Shown here piece by piece: positions 1 through 11,382 of a DNA stretch of 64,000 nt. The stretch's first letter is position 1; each line of letters starts with the position of its first letter. The stretch comes from Pratylenchus scribneri (taxonomy: Eukaryota; Nematoda; Chromadorea; Rhabditida; Pratylenchidae), in contig JAQSEB010000024.1 in NCBI GenBank assembly GCA_030063045.1, positions 186,001 to 250,000 of the forward strand, in the 5' to 3' direction. A program made the translations under genes and the position numbers. Under the pieces are notes generated by a model that had not been told where the DNA came from, did not search any database, and saw nothing but the letters and a program-made list of their open reading frames with translations.

Positions 1-579
1 TCATATTCTTTCCGGAAAGTTTTTTAATTCACTTCAATTCTTTCCGGAAAGTTTTTTAATTCACTTCTATTCTTTCCGGAAAGTTTTTTAATTCACTTCT
101 ATTCTTTCCGGAAAGTTTTTTAATTCACTTCTATTCTTTCCGGAAAGTTTTTTAATTCACTCATATTCTTTCCGGAAAGTTTTTTAATTCACCTCATATT
201 CTTTCCGGAAAGTTTTTTAATTCACTTCTGTTCTTTCCGGAAAGTTTTTTAATTCACTTCTATTCTTTCCGGAAAGTTTTTTAATTCACTTCTATTCTTT
301 CCGGAAAGTTTTTTAATTCACTCATATTCTTTCCGGAAAGTTTTTTAATTCACCTCATATTCTTTCCGGAAAGTTTTTTAATTCACCTCATATTCTTTCC
401 GGAAAGTTTTTTAATTCACTTCTATTCTTTCCGGAAAGTTTTTTAATTCACTTCTATTCTTTCCGGAAAGTTTTTTAATTCACTTCTATTCTTTCCGGAA
501 AGTTTTTTAATTCACTCATATTCTTTCCGGAAAGTTTTTTAATTCACTTCTATTCTTTCCGGAAAGTTTTTTAATTCAC
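1..579. repeat. 32-bp satellite array with palindromic core
   Basis: About 18 head-to-tail copies of a 32-bp unit. Each contains the perfect palindrome CTTTCCGGAAAG followed by a T run and AATTCAC. The only variation is in the 5-6 bases between units (TTCTA, TCATA, CTCATA and similar). The array starts before the window and decays at about 580, where a last degenerate TTCCGGAA is visible. It has no coding potential. From 580 to 686 is AT-rich sequence with nothing recognised. Confidence 0.95.
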
Positions 580-686
580 TATCAAATTCCGGAATGACAC
601 ACAAATCAAACTCCGAATATTTTCCATGAATACCGTACTCCTCCTAGCATCAAAATTAAAATTAAATCAAACGAATTTCTCTATTT

Positions 687-1613
687 TTAATCCATATCTT
701 TTTTTTTATTATTTTTTAAGAAAAATTTCACTAAATCATTATTCTTAAAATATATAGTTTCACTAACTTGAAATGTAAATTTTCCACCAGTACCATTTAT
801 GCGAATACATGAATGCATGCGCTTTTGCCACATTTTCAATCTCTTTGAAATTTGTTTGATAAACTTAATTAACCGATTAATTAATATTTTCTGTTGATAA
901 AAAAACACTTTACCTTCCATATGGTCTTCTTCATCATTTCCTTTATCATCTTCCCCGGCTTCTTCTTCTTCAGCATAAAGTAACTTAAAAATTAATTAAT
1001 TAAAATTTTAATAATTTTTAATGAATTTCGCACCTTTTCTTTTTCCTTTTCTCCTTCTACATAATTCAAAATATATTTGTGGGCGATAGCAAAATGTTCA
1101 ATATTTGCAGGCTTTTTGCCAACTTTGTTAAACACTTTTTCCACTTCTCTGTCCACAATACTCATTTTTGTTTGATTAGCAATTGGTTGATCTTTTTGAT
1201 CTTCGTCACATTGATGACTCTTTGTTTCATTAACTAAAATAATTAAATAAAATTTAATTAATTTAATTAAAAATTAATTAAATTTGGCCTCATTTTATAA
1301 TTTTAAAATTTAATTGAATTGAATTGTCTAAAACCTTTTTTCTCCACCATTTCGTCTAATCCTTTTCCGCTAATTCTCAAAAATTCATATATATCCTCTT
1401 GACTAATCAGCGCCACTTTTTCTTTATCCAGCAATTTCTTCTCCATCCGACAAGCATGATAAATTTGTGAATAGAAAATGTCTCGCAGGGCATCCCGCCA
1501 TCGAATACGTCCGGCTGCTTCAACTTGGCAAAGCTTAGCTCGCTTTATGGCCAAATTTTCCAATTGTTTATTGTCAATTTCATCAACTTTTGGTAGAATT
1601 GACCAATATGCTC
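687..1613 (-). CDS. Unrecognised gene, 3' three exons
   Basis: Three minus-strand exons join in frame: about 1613-1335, 1233-1034 and 983-687 (TAA). The first ends AAAAAAG|GTTTTA in phase 1, the second starts after TTTTAG and ends GAAAAG|GTGCG in phase 0, and the third starts after TTTAAG. The protein is charged: an Arg/Lys/Glu-rich helical start, a middle part with a KEKEK run, then an acidic EEEEAGEDD stretch and a Lys-rich tail. I do not recognise a domain. The first exon is open further upstream to an ATG at 1770, but that part has a hydrophobic run and overlaps a dispersed repeat. I therefore place the exon start at the acceptor TTTTAACAG near 1613; the 5' exon and true start are not identified. 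It could be a decayed or chimeric gene. The phase agreement of three exons argues that it is or was coding. Confidence 0.5.
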
Positions 1614-1729
1614 TGTTAAAATAAGGATAGTATTTATATTTAATTTGACGGAAAAAATTGTAAATGATCGAAAAAAGGATTAAAAACGGCAAAAAATATT
1701 TTAAGGGTTTAGTGATTTGTCCTAGACCC

Positions 1730-2160
1730 CCAAACCATATACCCAATTGATAGATCTCATCATTACGCATCGACCATCGATTGGTATATAATTTGTGATG
1801 GTTTGTTCAAAAATTAAATGGTAATTAAACGGTTTATACCGTTTTTCGTTCAATTTTGTGAACCAATTTCCATTTTTCAGTTCAAATTGTTTAGACCGAT
1901 TTTTTATTTTCGGTTCAAAGTGGTTGAACCGATTTTCATATTTGCCTCAAAAAAAGGTTTTAAGCGATTAGTTTAAAACTGTTTAAACCGATATTCGAAT
2001 TGGTTCAAAACAGTTTTAAACTGTTTAAATTGTATTTCTTTCAACACTAATTTTGAATTAATTAAATTTAGGCCGAATTATTATTAAACTGATGCGTCTT
2101 GAAGAGATTTATCAATTGATTATATGATTTGGTGGTGGGTAAAACATTTAACCGCTTTAA
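1730..2160. repeat. Foldback repeat family, copy 1
   Basis: A degenerate copy of a dispersed element whose two halves are inverted relative to each other. The left half reads ...CAATTGATAGATCTCATC...ATCGATTGGTATATAATTTG; the right half, near 2090-2140, carries GATGCGTCTTGAAGAGATTTATCAATTGAT. Between them are many copies of AAACCG/GGTTTAAAC type motifs. The same family occurs near 2625, 3645, 43555, 44215, 60825 and 61870. Confidence 0.7.
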
Positions 2161-2195
2161 TAATTTAGCCATTTTCTAACTTTAATATTTTTTAT

Positions 2196-3419
2196 TTAAT
2201 TTATTATAGCCAACTTTTTTGCTTCCTCATTTTCCTCCTCCTTTCCTCCAATGGCCAATGCACGTCGATAGAATGAATGGGCTTTGATGGGTTGGCCGCG
2301 TTCCTCCATGAATTTGCCCATTTTGGTCAATGCCATTGCGCAATGCTCGAAAGCACCACCCTCATCCGCATATTCAATCAGGCCCATTGCTTGGGATGAA
2401 CATTCACCAATGGATGGGCATAACCCACAGGCTGCTGCTAATAATGAGGAAATCACTTCGTCGGGCACAGGCAATCTTTTCGAGAATTCAATGCCATCTT
2501 TCTCGGCATGGTATCGTCCAGAGTCTGGAAAATATAATTCAATCACAATAAGTGGAAAATTTTTAATTTGCCAAAAAACATTGAAATTGCCGAAAAAAAA
2601 TATTGAAAATGGCGAAAAACTTATAACGGTTCAGCAGTTTGTTCTTGACACCCAAACCTTATACCCAATCGATAGATCTTGTCAAGATGCGTCGATTGGT
2701 ATATATATATATATATATTTTTTATCATGGTTTGGTCAAATATAAAGGGTATTAAACCGCTCAAACACTTAATGGTTTATGTTTCAAAACTATTTTATAA
2801 ATGGTTAAACCAATTAAAAAATGTATATCAAGAGATGCGTCTTATTGAGATCTATCGAATGATTATAGGTTTGGGTGGGGTCTAGGATAAACGCCTGGAT
2901 CGTTTAAGCTTTGCGTCTTTTTTAATACTTTTTTTTACAAATTAAATACTATCCGTTTACATTTGAAAGCTAATCTAATGGTTGGGTTGCTGTATATTTT
3001 AATATTATGATAAAAATTATTATTATTATTTTGTTTTATTTTTTCGTGTCTTATTAATGCAATTTGTTTTAATTTAAAGCACCATGGTTAGTCCTTAGAA
3101 TTATCGAGACTCCGGGGAAATACTCAATTTCCATCATTTAAAACCAATCAGAATGCTGATTTAAAAAGAAATCTCGAAAACAAATGTTTTATTTGGCAAA
3201 ATCCAATCACATAATATTTATCATTTCATTTCAATTATAATATTTCCTCCATCCAAAACCTTTTCAAATCAATTTCGGCTTACTTAAATCGAACATATTC
3301 CAAGGTGGAATTCGACGATGAAAACAATCTGGCGAGCCCGGATCCAAAAGTGTTCGTTTATAATTCTTGAAGTTGACAATTTTGTGTTTCTTGGTAGCAT
3401 CAACAATTACACTATTCAT
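2196..3419 (-). CDS. Small protein with one TPR-like helix pair
   Basis: Two minus-strand exons, 3419-3284 and 2524-2196, give 154 aa. Exon 1 starts with ATG (MNSVIVDATKKHK...) and ends at a near-consensus donor, TTTAA|GTAAGC, in phase 1. Exon 2 follows TTTTCCAG and enters in the matching phase. Without splicing, exon 1 would stop after 51 codons. The N-terminal 45 residues are basic and contain RRIPPWNMFDL. The C-terminal third (MALTKMGKFMEERG then AHSFYRRALAIG) has the spacing of a single tetratricopeptide helix pair, followed by a charged EEENEEAKK tail. No signal peptide is present. Its intron contains a copy of the dispersed foldback repeat. The family is not recognised and TPR is an inference from pattern. 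Confidence in the gene model is fair, in the function low. Confidence 0.6.
2625..2890. repeat. Foldback repeat family, copy 2 (intronic)
   Basis: Left half near 2655-2740 (ACCCAATCGATAGATCTTGTCAAGATGCGTCGATTGGTATATA) is mirrored by the right half near 2830-2880 (AGATGCGTCTTATTGAGATCTATCGAATGATTATAGG). It lies inside the intron of the TPR-like gene, with a (TA)n run at 2699-2716. Confidence 0.75.
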
Positions 3420-3644
3420 TTTAATTGAAGTATAATAAATAAGAAAATATTTTATTTTTGTATCAATCTGCTGGAAATTTTAAAAAAATACAATTTATTA
3501 AATAATTAATTGGTGGAATCGAAAATAGAAGGAATATATGGAAGTTAAATTTACTTTTATTCTGTTATGATTTAATAAATGGATGGTATTTAATTTGTCG
3601 AAAAAACATTGAAAATGTCGAAAAGAGTATTGTAATAGAAATGT

Positions 3645-3900
3645 TTATAAATGTTTAATGGTTTAATTGTTTATTCTATACCCGCAAACCTTATACCAAA
3701 TCGATACATCTCATCAGACGCGTCGATTGGTATATATTTTGTCACATGGTTTGATCAAAAATTAAGGGTTTTATACCAGTTAAACCATCAAAGGGGTTTG
3801 GTTCAAAACCAATTAAACCATGACAAATTATATACCAATCGACGCCTCTTGACTGGACCTATTCAGTGGTATATGGTTGGCGAATTTTGGACAAACCGCT
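3645..3900. repeat. Foldback repeat family, copy 3
   Basis: The clearest palindromic copy. ATACCAAATCGATACATCTCATCAGACGCG appears on the left, and the inverse, AATTATATACCAATCGACGCCTCTTGAC, on the right. The centre carries TTAAACCATCAAAGGGG. It is adjacent to a short tandem array related to the flanking sequence of the other copies. Confidence 0.8.
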
Positions 3901-3907
3901 AAATCGT

Positions 3908-4036
3908 TATTAACTTTTCGACATTTTCAATACTCTTTTCGACTTTTTCAATACTCTTTTCGACTTTTTCAATACTCTTTTCGACATTTTCAATACTCTT
4001 TTCGACTTTTTCAATACTCTTTTCGACATTTTCAAT
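3908..4036. repeat. 21-bp tandem repeat
   Basis: About six copies of a unit that alternates TTTTCGACATTTTCAATACTC and TTTTCGACTTTTTCAATACTC. The same TCGACATTTTCAATG motif flanks other copies of the foldback family (near 43850, 44230 and 44540), so the array is probably an expansion of that element's edge. Confidence 0.9.
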
Positions 4037-4991
4037 GTTTTTTTTTCTACCTTTTAAATATTTCCCTTAATAAATTGCGGCTGGGGCATTTGGGTACGGC
4101 CGTTGGGGGTATCCTAGACCATTCTTATGGCCATAGCCCAACAAGGAAGTATCTTATCTGGGAAAGTAATAATAATAATAACCATTTGAAAGCCAAATGT
4201 GTCCTCTACAATATTGCATTTTTAAATGTTATAATTTTGAATTTTTATAATAATTACATGCCTTTTGAAGGAAGGTAATAAAATAAAGTCTAATTTTTGG
4301 TGTCAAAAGCCGCTCGCTTTATTTTTATAAGGTGTTTTCTGAGTTTAATGCCTTTGCCCGACGAACGACAATATAATTTCCTCATTATTTGCCCTAGCCA
4401 ATCGTCTTTGTCTATATCACTTTAGCCCATGTTTTTTTCAAGCATTTATACTATAGATTACAGATATACTATTCAAGGTTACTTTTACCTCTTTCTAAAG
4501 GAATATCCCAAAATTTTCTGAAACTTGTCGGAATTTTCAATTTCTATTTATGCCAGATTATTGCATTTTTTTTTATTACAATTTACTGGTTTACAAATTT
4601 TCTTACTGCGGGGCCATTTTTAGCTAACTAATCTTCCTTGGTGGAGACTGGGGACAATTTTAAAGTATATGATGGTTATCTTTATTCATTACAACTCGAA
4701 TTGCACAAATAAAAGTCAAGTGGCAATGGCAATGTCGTAGATAAATATGGCCGTAAAAAATTATTTTTTATAGGCATTTTTTGTAGGCCTTTTAAGCACG
4801 TCATATTTTGCCCGAAATTTTCCAAATTTTTGGACCCGAAAGCCGGAATTTTGAATTTTTGAGATTGCATTTCTGATATAAAAAATGATAAAAAAGTGTT
4901 CCTAAAATTCGAAAAATTATAAATATAATCAAATTTATTTAAAATGTTTATTTTAGGATTTAATTATTGTTGTCAACCCAATTTTTAAAAA
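4037..4991. other. Intergenic stretch, nothing firm
   Basis: AT-rich sequence with a slightly GC-richer patch at about 4078-4165. Short open frames exist on both strands but lack codon bias, splice signals or recognisable motifs. No gene is called. Confidence 0.6.
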
Positions 4992-7900
4992 ATGCAAATT
5001 TCCGAGGATATTTTTCTGGAAATTTTTTCTTTTTTCACTCGACAACATCTTTGTTCGTTAGAATTGTGTTGTGGGTGGTTTTCTCGACTGATTGGTGTGA
5101 CAATGCGGAATTCGCCGCCATTGCATTGGCCAAATGCGGAATTGCATGTCCGTAAATGGACAACATCAACAAATTCGAAATTGGAAAATGACAACGATAA
5201 AGAAGAAGGAATATTTATATTGAATAAAATTGATATGTATTGCCAATTGGAGGTTTGCGCTTTTCAAGTTTATAAAAATTTTTTGACAAAAATTGGGCGG
5301 CGCATGCATTTAATGAATATTGTTTTACCCTAATTAGTTTATATGCATAATATGAAGTGCTTATTATTGGAATTTGAATTTATTTCAAATAAATGCTGGG
5401 TCAATATATTCATAAACATTCAAAGGCTCCATTTAACTGGTCCATGATCTATACTATATATATATATGCACAGTAAACACTACTAAGAATTTCATTCGCT
5501 TCATCTAGTCCTTCATACATATTTGTCTCTTCTTAAGTCTTAAACGATCAGGGTAAAAAATGGGCTCTAACATGGGTTATTAATTTGTATGATGATTGAC
5601 ATTATTAAGTATTAATCAATTATAATGAGTTTGAGTGGGATGAGCTCCTATTAAATATAGATAAAATGAATGGATTTGTACACGGTTATAAATTGAAAGA
5701 AATTAATGCCAAAATAATCCAGTTGATTTCCAAATAAAATCAATCAAATTAAATAGTATTATCATTAGCATTTTCGGTTCAACTGCACTTTCAAATTTGG
5801 TTATTTCAAGATATTTCTCATTGTCGAATTCTTTTTCTTTTCAAATGGTTAATTTGTGATTTAAATTTAAAATAGATAATGCGCTTCCGTAATAAAATAC
5901 TATGAATGAAATTTTGTTAATAAGGGTAAATTTAAAAAAAAATTCAACAAATTCCAAGCAAATGGATGATAACTTTTTTTTTTGTATATTCAGTTTGGCC
6001 GTTCGACGGTTCTGCACAAAGTGCGAATAATTCAGGCATTTTTACGTTTTAATCAAATTCAAATTTTGCTTGATGACAAAAATTGGCAAGAAATATGCTC
6101 AACATTATTCCAATGTCCGCATATATTTTTGAACAACAACAATTCGCGGCCTTACTCTCACAAATCTGAAAATGCTGACCAAAGAATAGCCCTTAGCGAA
6201 AAAATGACATCTGTTTGTATTTATGGCTACCCAAATGTATTATTATTATTATTATTATTATTCAAATTTCATAAAAAATTTAATAAAAATTGATTAAACA
6301 TGTAGATGTAGATAATCATCCTCGCTATAGTTCCAATTCCAATTTTCTATCTTGGATAAAAAATTAGATATTTCGATTTTTAGAAATAATATATGATTTG
6401 AATTTAGGTTAATTCGATGGTAAAAACTATTTTTAGACTAATAAGTTTTGTTTTACCTAAAAATCTTGTTAAATGCTTTTATTAGTATTATTATCAATAT
6501 CAATTAAAAAATAAAAAAAGTTAACATTATTATGAGTGAAATACATTATTATTATTATTATTTTATTACCAAATTTTTATCAAATAATAAAAAAAATAAT
6601 TACTAATAATTATGCTATATATTAATTATTTCCAATATAGACGCCGAAAATTGCATGGGATCAAATTATAGCTTTGCTTGGCCAAGTATATTTGTGTTCA
6701 ATAGATATTATTATGGGTAAGTAATATAAATATTTTAATACAATATTTGGTAATAGTCAGTTAACAGGGGGGCAAACAGTTAAGAGGGGGGGGGGGCACC
6801 CGAAAATTTATTATTCTGCCTCCCCCGGTATTTTTAAGACCTTTACACAATAGAATAACAACCCAAAACCGAATTTTCCTATCCTAGCCCTAAATTTTAC
6901 CTACCCCTAACTTACCTCTACCTACCCCCTAATCCCATCAGGCCCAACCCTAACCTGACCCTAACCCTATCCGAAACCCTAAATAAGCTTTGTCCGGGTC
7001 CCTAATGAAGTTTAGGGTAGGGTAGGAATAAGTTTGGGTAGGACCAGATGGGTTTTAGAGGTAGGGTAAGATTAGGTTTTAGGGTAGGATTAGGTTAGAC
7101 TTTTAGGGTTTAGAATTCCGTCTCGAACTATTTTTAGTCGTAAAGTATCTGGGGAATAATGAATTTTTGGGTGCCCCCCTCTTAAATACTTGCCCCCCCC
7201 CCCTTTTAACTGTTTGCCCCCCCCCCCCCCCTGTTAACTGACTAGTACTCAATATTTTTAAGGTAGCTTAGTCGTTAGTCCAAGTCCAACTAGAGGAATT
7301 AAATTAAAAATTAAATTGAGCACTAAATTAAAATTTAAGTAAAAAGGTAACAAAATTATTAAATAATTAAAGAATTTTTAAGCACTTTAAAATAAAAAAA
7401 CATACCCTTGATAGAGATTATAGTTAATAGTTATGGGGCTGCCGGGGAAGATAAAATAAAATGTTTTGTGCATCAATAATGTCATTAAGGTAATGTCATT
7501 TTTCTATATTTTATGACCTCACTCATATTCTGAATTTTCAAAAGGAAAATTTTATAAAACAATAAAAAATTTTATGGGCAGAATATGGCAGTGATCAAAT
7601 AAATATAAAATTAATAATTTAATAAAAATAAGTGGAATTGCCTAAAATGTGGTTTATTTAATTTAATAGCCAAATTTATTCAAAATATATTCTTTTAACA
7701 GATTCGAGTCATTTTGATGCATTCGAAAATGAAGGCTTAAAACTGTGGAAGCTAAAATGCGAACGTATGTCAAAAATAGTGGATGAAGATGAAGATTCTA
7801 AGAATTTGATTTTGGGAAATTCGATTAAAGGAAGTATAAAATTTAATTTCCAGGTGAATATTTATGTAATTAATAAATAATATTTTAATGTAAATATTCA

Positions 7901-9936
7901 AATATATTTTATATAAGAATATTTTAATGTGCATATTTAATATTTAAATATATTTAATATTTTAATGCGCAAATTTCAGCAAGCCATCCGAAAAATAGAC
8001 TCTGCTTGGAAAAAAGGCGAATTAAATGATGCGGAACATCGGCGCCAATATTTGCAATTATTTGTGCAATTGAATGAACGCATAAGCCGAATTATTGGAT
8101 GTGAATGGAGCAAGGAAACGATCGAAAGGGATTATGGGCCAAGTTGGTCAAATTTATACGATCGGATGGTGGGAAATTATCCAAATTCGGCAGCAGCAGA
8201 TAAGCGAAATCAAGGTGTGTTTGGATGGAAGGATTTTAGAGAAATTCTGTGTAATTTATTGTATATTTTAAAACTGAAAAAGGCATTGAGAAGGGAAAGC
8301 GTGTAAATACATAAGAATTTTTAAAATTTGATCTTGATCATAACCCATAACATTTTTTGTGGTAAATAAATCTGCTGGATTTCTGCACATCCTTTTGGTA
8401 CAAAATTTTTTTTATTTATATATTTTTATTGATAATGAATTAACCGCAGACGAAATTATTTAAATTTTTGGTATTAATAATAATATTATTATTATTATTT
8501 AATAAATTCTTCTTGTTTTATTTTAGTAAAAATGCAATTGTGGAAATTTGGAACGAATTTTTCTATGATGCAAATTACAATTGTACAGCTTGTCGAGGCA
8601 CTTTATAAAGTAAAATATAAAATAATAAAATTAATAAAGATATTTAAATTCTAAAAATAACAATATTTTTTGATATACATACTATGAAAATTATAATATT
8701 TTTTAATTAATTAAGCTAATTTTAAAGCCAATAATAGTCTAAAAATAAGATTTAATAGACTTATTAAGCTTTAATTTAATGCTATAAAAATTACAACATT
8801 TTTTATAAATTAATTAAGCTTCAATTTTAATCGAATAATAATGTTAAATTAACAACATTTTTTTGATTATTCCAGAATTTCCTTTCGGCCTCAATTCCAC
8901 TCGATCACATTCTTGAACTCAGGATTTGTTCATTCTATATGCCGGAAATTGCGGCCATATTTGGCTTGGAACAGAGCAATGGGGATTGGACTTTTTGGAA
9001 TGAAAAATCCGATGAATATTTATGGATTTTTATGGAATGTGATTTTGACGTCAAAAAGGGCACTTATCTTCCTTATCGTGAAGAATCAACGTAAGAAATA
9101 ATAATAAAAATTTGCATAATATACATGTTACGGGCAATATGGGGAATTGGGCATTCCCGGGAATGCCCAGGGTTTTTGGCTGGACAATTTCGGGAATCTC
9201 GGCTTCTAGGCATCGTACAGACTCGAGAGTGGGCTCATTCGATTCGCCATAGTCGATTTACTATATGAAATTTCAATTCAGACCGAATTAGGGGCTAGGG
9301 TTAGGGTTATGGTTCAGGGCGGCATGGGTTTTAGGGGCTTTGGGCTAGGGTTTAGGGGCTAAGATTAGGGTTTAGGGGTCTGTAATTGAAATTTAATATA
9401 GTAAATCGACCATGCCGCGTCGAATGAGCCTACTCTCGAGTCTGTACGATGCTTAGAAGCCGAGATTCCCGAAATTGCCCGGCCGGGCATTCCCGGGAAT
9501 GCCCAATTCCCAATAATGCCCGAAACATACATACTCTAAATGCTCACTTTTAAAACATCAATCTCCTATTTTGAGGAAAATTTTTTTAAATATTTTTCCG
9601 TTAACTATAATTTGTTCAAAAATGTTAACATATTAAAGAGTCAAAGAAAATTGAAAATATTATTCATTATATTTTCAATATATATCTTAAAAGTTATATT
9701 TTTATAAAATGAAAAAAATATACAAATAAAATATAAATTTTCTTTTTAGGCCTATTTTCCAAGGACGGATGATTTTGCAACGTGGGAGAATTGGAAAATA
9801 TATGAGAGGATTTTCTTTTATTTATGATCACCCAGTCACAGAAGAATACAATGAATACCATGATTGGAAAATAATTAATCAAATTTTTCAAAATGATTAC
9901 GATGGCAATGAGAGGGATATAATTGATATTAATTGA
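4992..9936 (+). CDS. F-box-like protein, 8 exons, 483 aa
   Basis: Exons 4992-5252, 5994-6236, 6641-6716, 7702-7853, 7980-8214, 8527-8609, 8876-9090 and 9750-9936 (TGA). Every junction is GT-AG and the reading phase matches across all seven introns, which is strong support for the model. The first 35 residues (ISEDIFLEIFSFF...LCSLELCCGWFSRLI) follow the F-box pattern. F-box proteins usually present substrates to SCF ubiquitin ligases through Skp1. The remaining ~440 residues match no repeat type I know (no WD40, LRR or FTH pattern seen). The C-terminal part is acidic and aromatic. AATAAA at 9972 could be the polyadenylation signal. Introns 3 and 7 each contain an inverted-repeat element. The first donor (GAG|GTTTGC) is the least certain junction. 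The exon structure is well supported, the F-box call moderately. Confidence 0.75.
6756..7242. mobile_element. 487-bp MITE with G-rich inverted ends
   Basis: The ends GTCAGTTAACAGGGGGG and its inverse CCCCCCTGTTAACTGAC are flanked by TA on both sides, as in TA-target (Tc1/mariner-type) elements. Inverted similarity continues inward (CAAACAGTTAAGAGGGGG / CCCCCTCTTAAATACTTG, and GGGTGCCC edges). The centre holds degenerate CCCTAACCC/GGGTTTAGG tracts. There is no coding capacity. It sits in intron 3 of the F-box-like gene. Confidence 0.85.
9128..9532. mobile_element. ~405-bp foldback MITE
   Basis: Arms of about 130 bp are inverted copies. Left: TTACGGGCAATATGGGGAAT, TTGGGCATTCCCGGGAATGCCC, GGCTTCTAGGCATCGTACAG. 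Right: CTGTACGATGCTTAGAAGCC ... GGGCATTCCCGGGAATGCCC ... ATGCCCGAAAC. The loop contains GGGTTAGGG-like tracts. It lies in intron 7 of the F-box-like gene and has no ORF. Confidence 0.85.
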
Positions 9937-10142
9937 ATTAATATAAATCGATTTTATCTTTTCTCAAATCGAATAAATGTTTTGAAACAATAAAATAATA
10001 AATTGGTAATTGCATAATTTCAATCTATCAATCAATTCATTTTTTCCGTCAATATTTTTTAACCTCCTCAAATGCAAATCTCAATGACACTTTGTGATGT
10101 TATAATGCAGCCTAAAATTTGGATAGATAAATATGGATGTGC

Positions 10143-11163
10143 ATTTTTTTTAACTCTTACTTTCAATTTTTTTAACCCACAAAAATAGGAACATTTTTTA
10201 ACCCGTACTTTCAATTTTTTTAACCCGCAAAAATAGGAACATTTTTTAACCCGTACTTTCAATTCTTTTAACCACTAAAAAGTTCGCTCCATTCCTAAGG
10301 CATATTTTGATCATTTAAACCATATTAAATGGTTTTGCAACATTCAAGGTTGCGCGGAAGTCAAAAACAACTGCGGGATTAAGCCGGATATAGGGGGATT
10401 AAAAAGGTTTAAGGGGGATTAAGCCACGAAATGAATGCGAAATGGCCCGAAGCCCACTGTAAGGTCAGGGTAGTGTAACAGAGGCCCGGAGAGTGGGCGA
10501 GATTAAGCCGGATATAGGGGATTAAGGTGGATATAGGGGGATTAAGTCAGATTAAGCCCCGAAATAGATGTAGGGTTAGGCCCTAATCCCTATACGGAGC
10601 CACTGATGGCTTTTGACTGGCCATCCTGGCCCAACCCTAATCCCTAAATAGGATTAATCCGGCTTAATTCCCCATTATCCACGTTAATCCTACTATATCC
10701 TGCTATATCCCGCGTGCTCCGAACCCCTAAACCCCTAGCCCCTAGATCCCATGCCGCCCCTAACCATAATCCTAATCCCTAGCCTCCAACTAAGCTTAAT
10801 CCGGCTTAATCCCCCTTATTTCCACCTTAATCCCCATATATCCGGCTTAATTCCCCTATATCCGACTATATCCCGCGCACTCTAAGGGCCTTCAGCCCAT
10901 CTCCCGACCTTCCACCGCATTCATTTCGTGGTTTAATCCCCCTTAAACCTTTTTAATCCCCCTATATCCGGCTTAACCCCGCACTTCTTTTTGACTTCCG
11001 CGCACCCCTGGAATGTTGCAAAACCATTTAATATGGTTTAAATGATCAAAATATGCCTTAGGAATGGAGCGAACTTTTTAGTGGTTAAAAGAATTGAAAG
11101 TACGGGTTAAAAAATTCCTATTTTTACGGGTTAAAAAAAATTAAAAGTACGGGTTAAAAAAAT
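10143..11163. mobile_element. ~1-kb foldback element
   Basis: The outer ends are TTTTTTAACCC(G)TACTTTCAATT and the inverse AATTGAAAGTACGGGTTAAAA. Arms of several hundred bases mirror each other (AAAAGTTCGCTCCATTCC, TAAACCATATTAAATGG, GGATTAAGCCGGATATAGGG). The left end has two to three extra tandem copies of the terminal motif. The centre is rich in GGATTAAGCC/GGCTTAATCC units. It is non-coding and is probably a MITE or the remains of a larger DNA element. Confidence 0.8.
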
Positions 11164-11382
11164 ATGCCGATAAATATTATTAAAATAATTATCCAAAAAT
11201 ACCGCGAAAATGTTTTTCCCAAAAGTTCACCAAACATTGATCGTTGAATTTTTGTTGAAAAATCTGCTAATCTCTCTTTGATTTCCACTTTGGATAAACG
11301 CGCAAATGGATCATTTTCATTCTCGCCTTTAAAATATAATTACATTCATTATATTAAAGAAAATTTTAGAACCAATAATAAA

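Noticed and set aside
1..579. CRISPR array
   Set aside because: The repeats are head-to-tail with 5-6 bp junctions and no unique spacers, and the genome is eukaryotic.
4682..4870. 62-codon minus-strand ORF
   Set aside because: No splice partners, motif or codon bias; it looks like chance in AT-rich intergenic DNA.
6890..7110. Internal telomere or chromosome end
   Set aside because: CCCTAA-like tracts are degenerate, present in both orientations and enclosed by inverted repeats of a MITE; the same occurs in other elements of the window.
10068..10262. Repetitive peptide KVRVKKCSYFCGLKKL on the minus strand
   Set aside because: It is a translation of the tandem terminal motif of the 1-kb foldback; no start or splice context.
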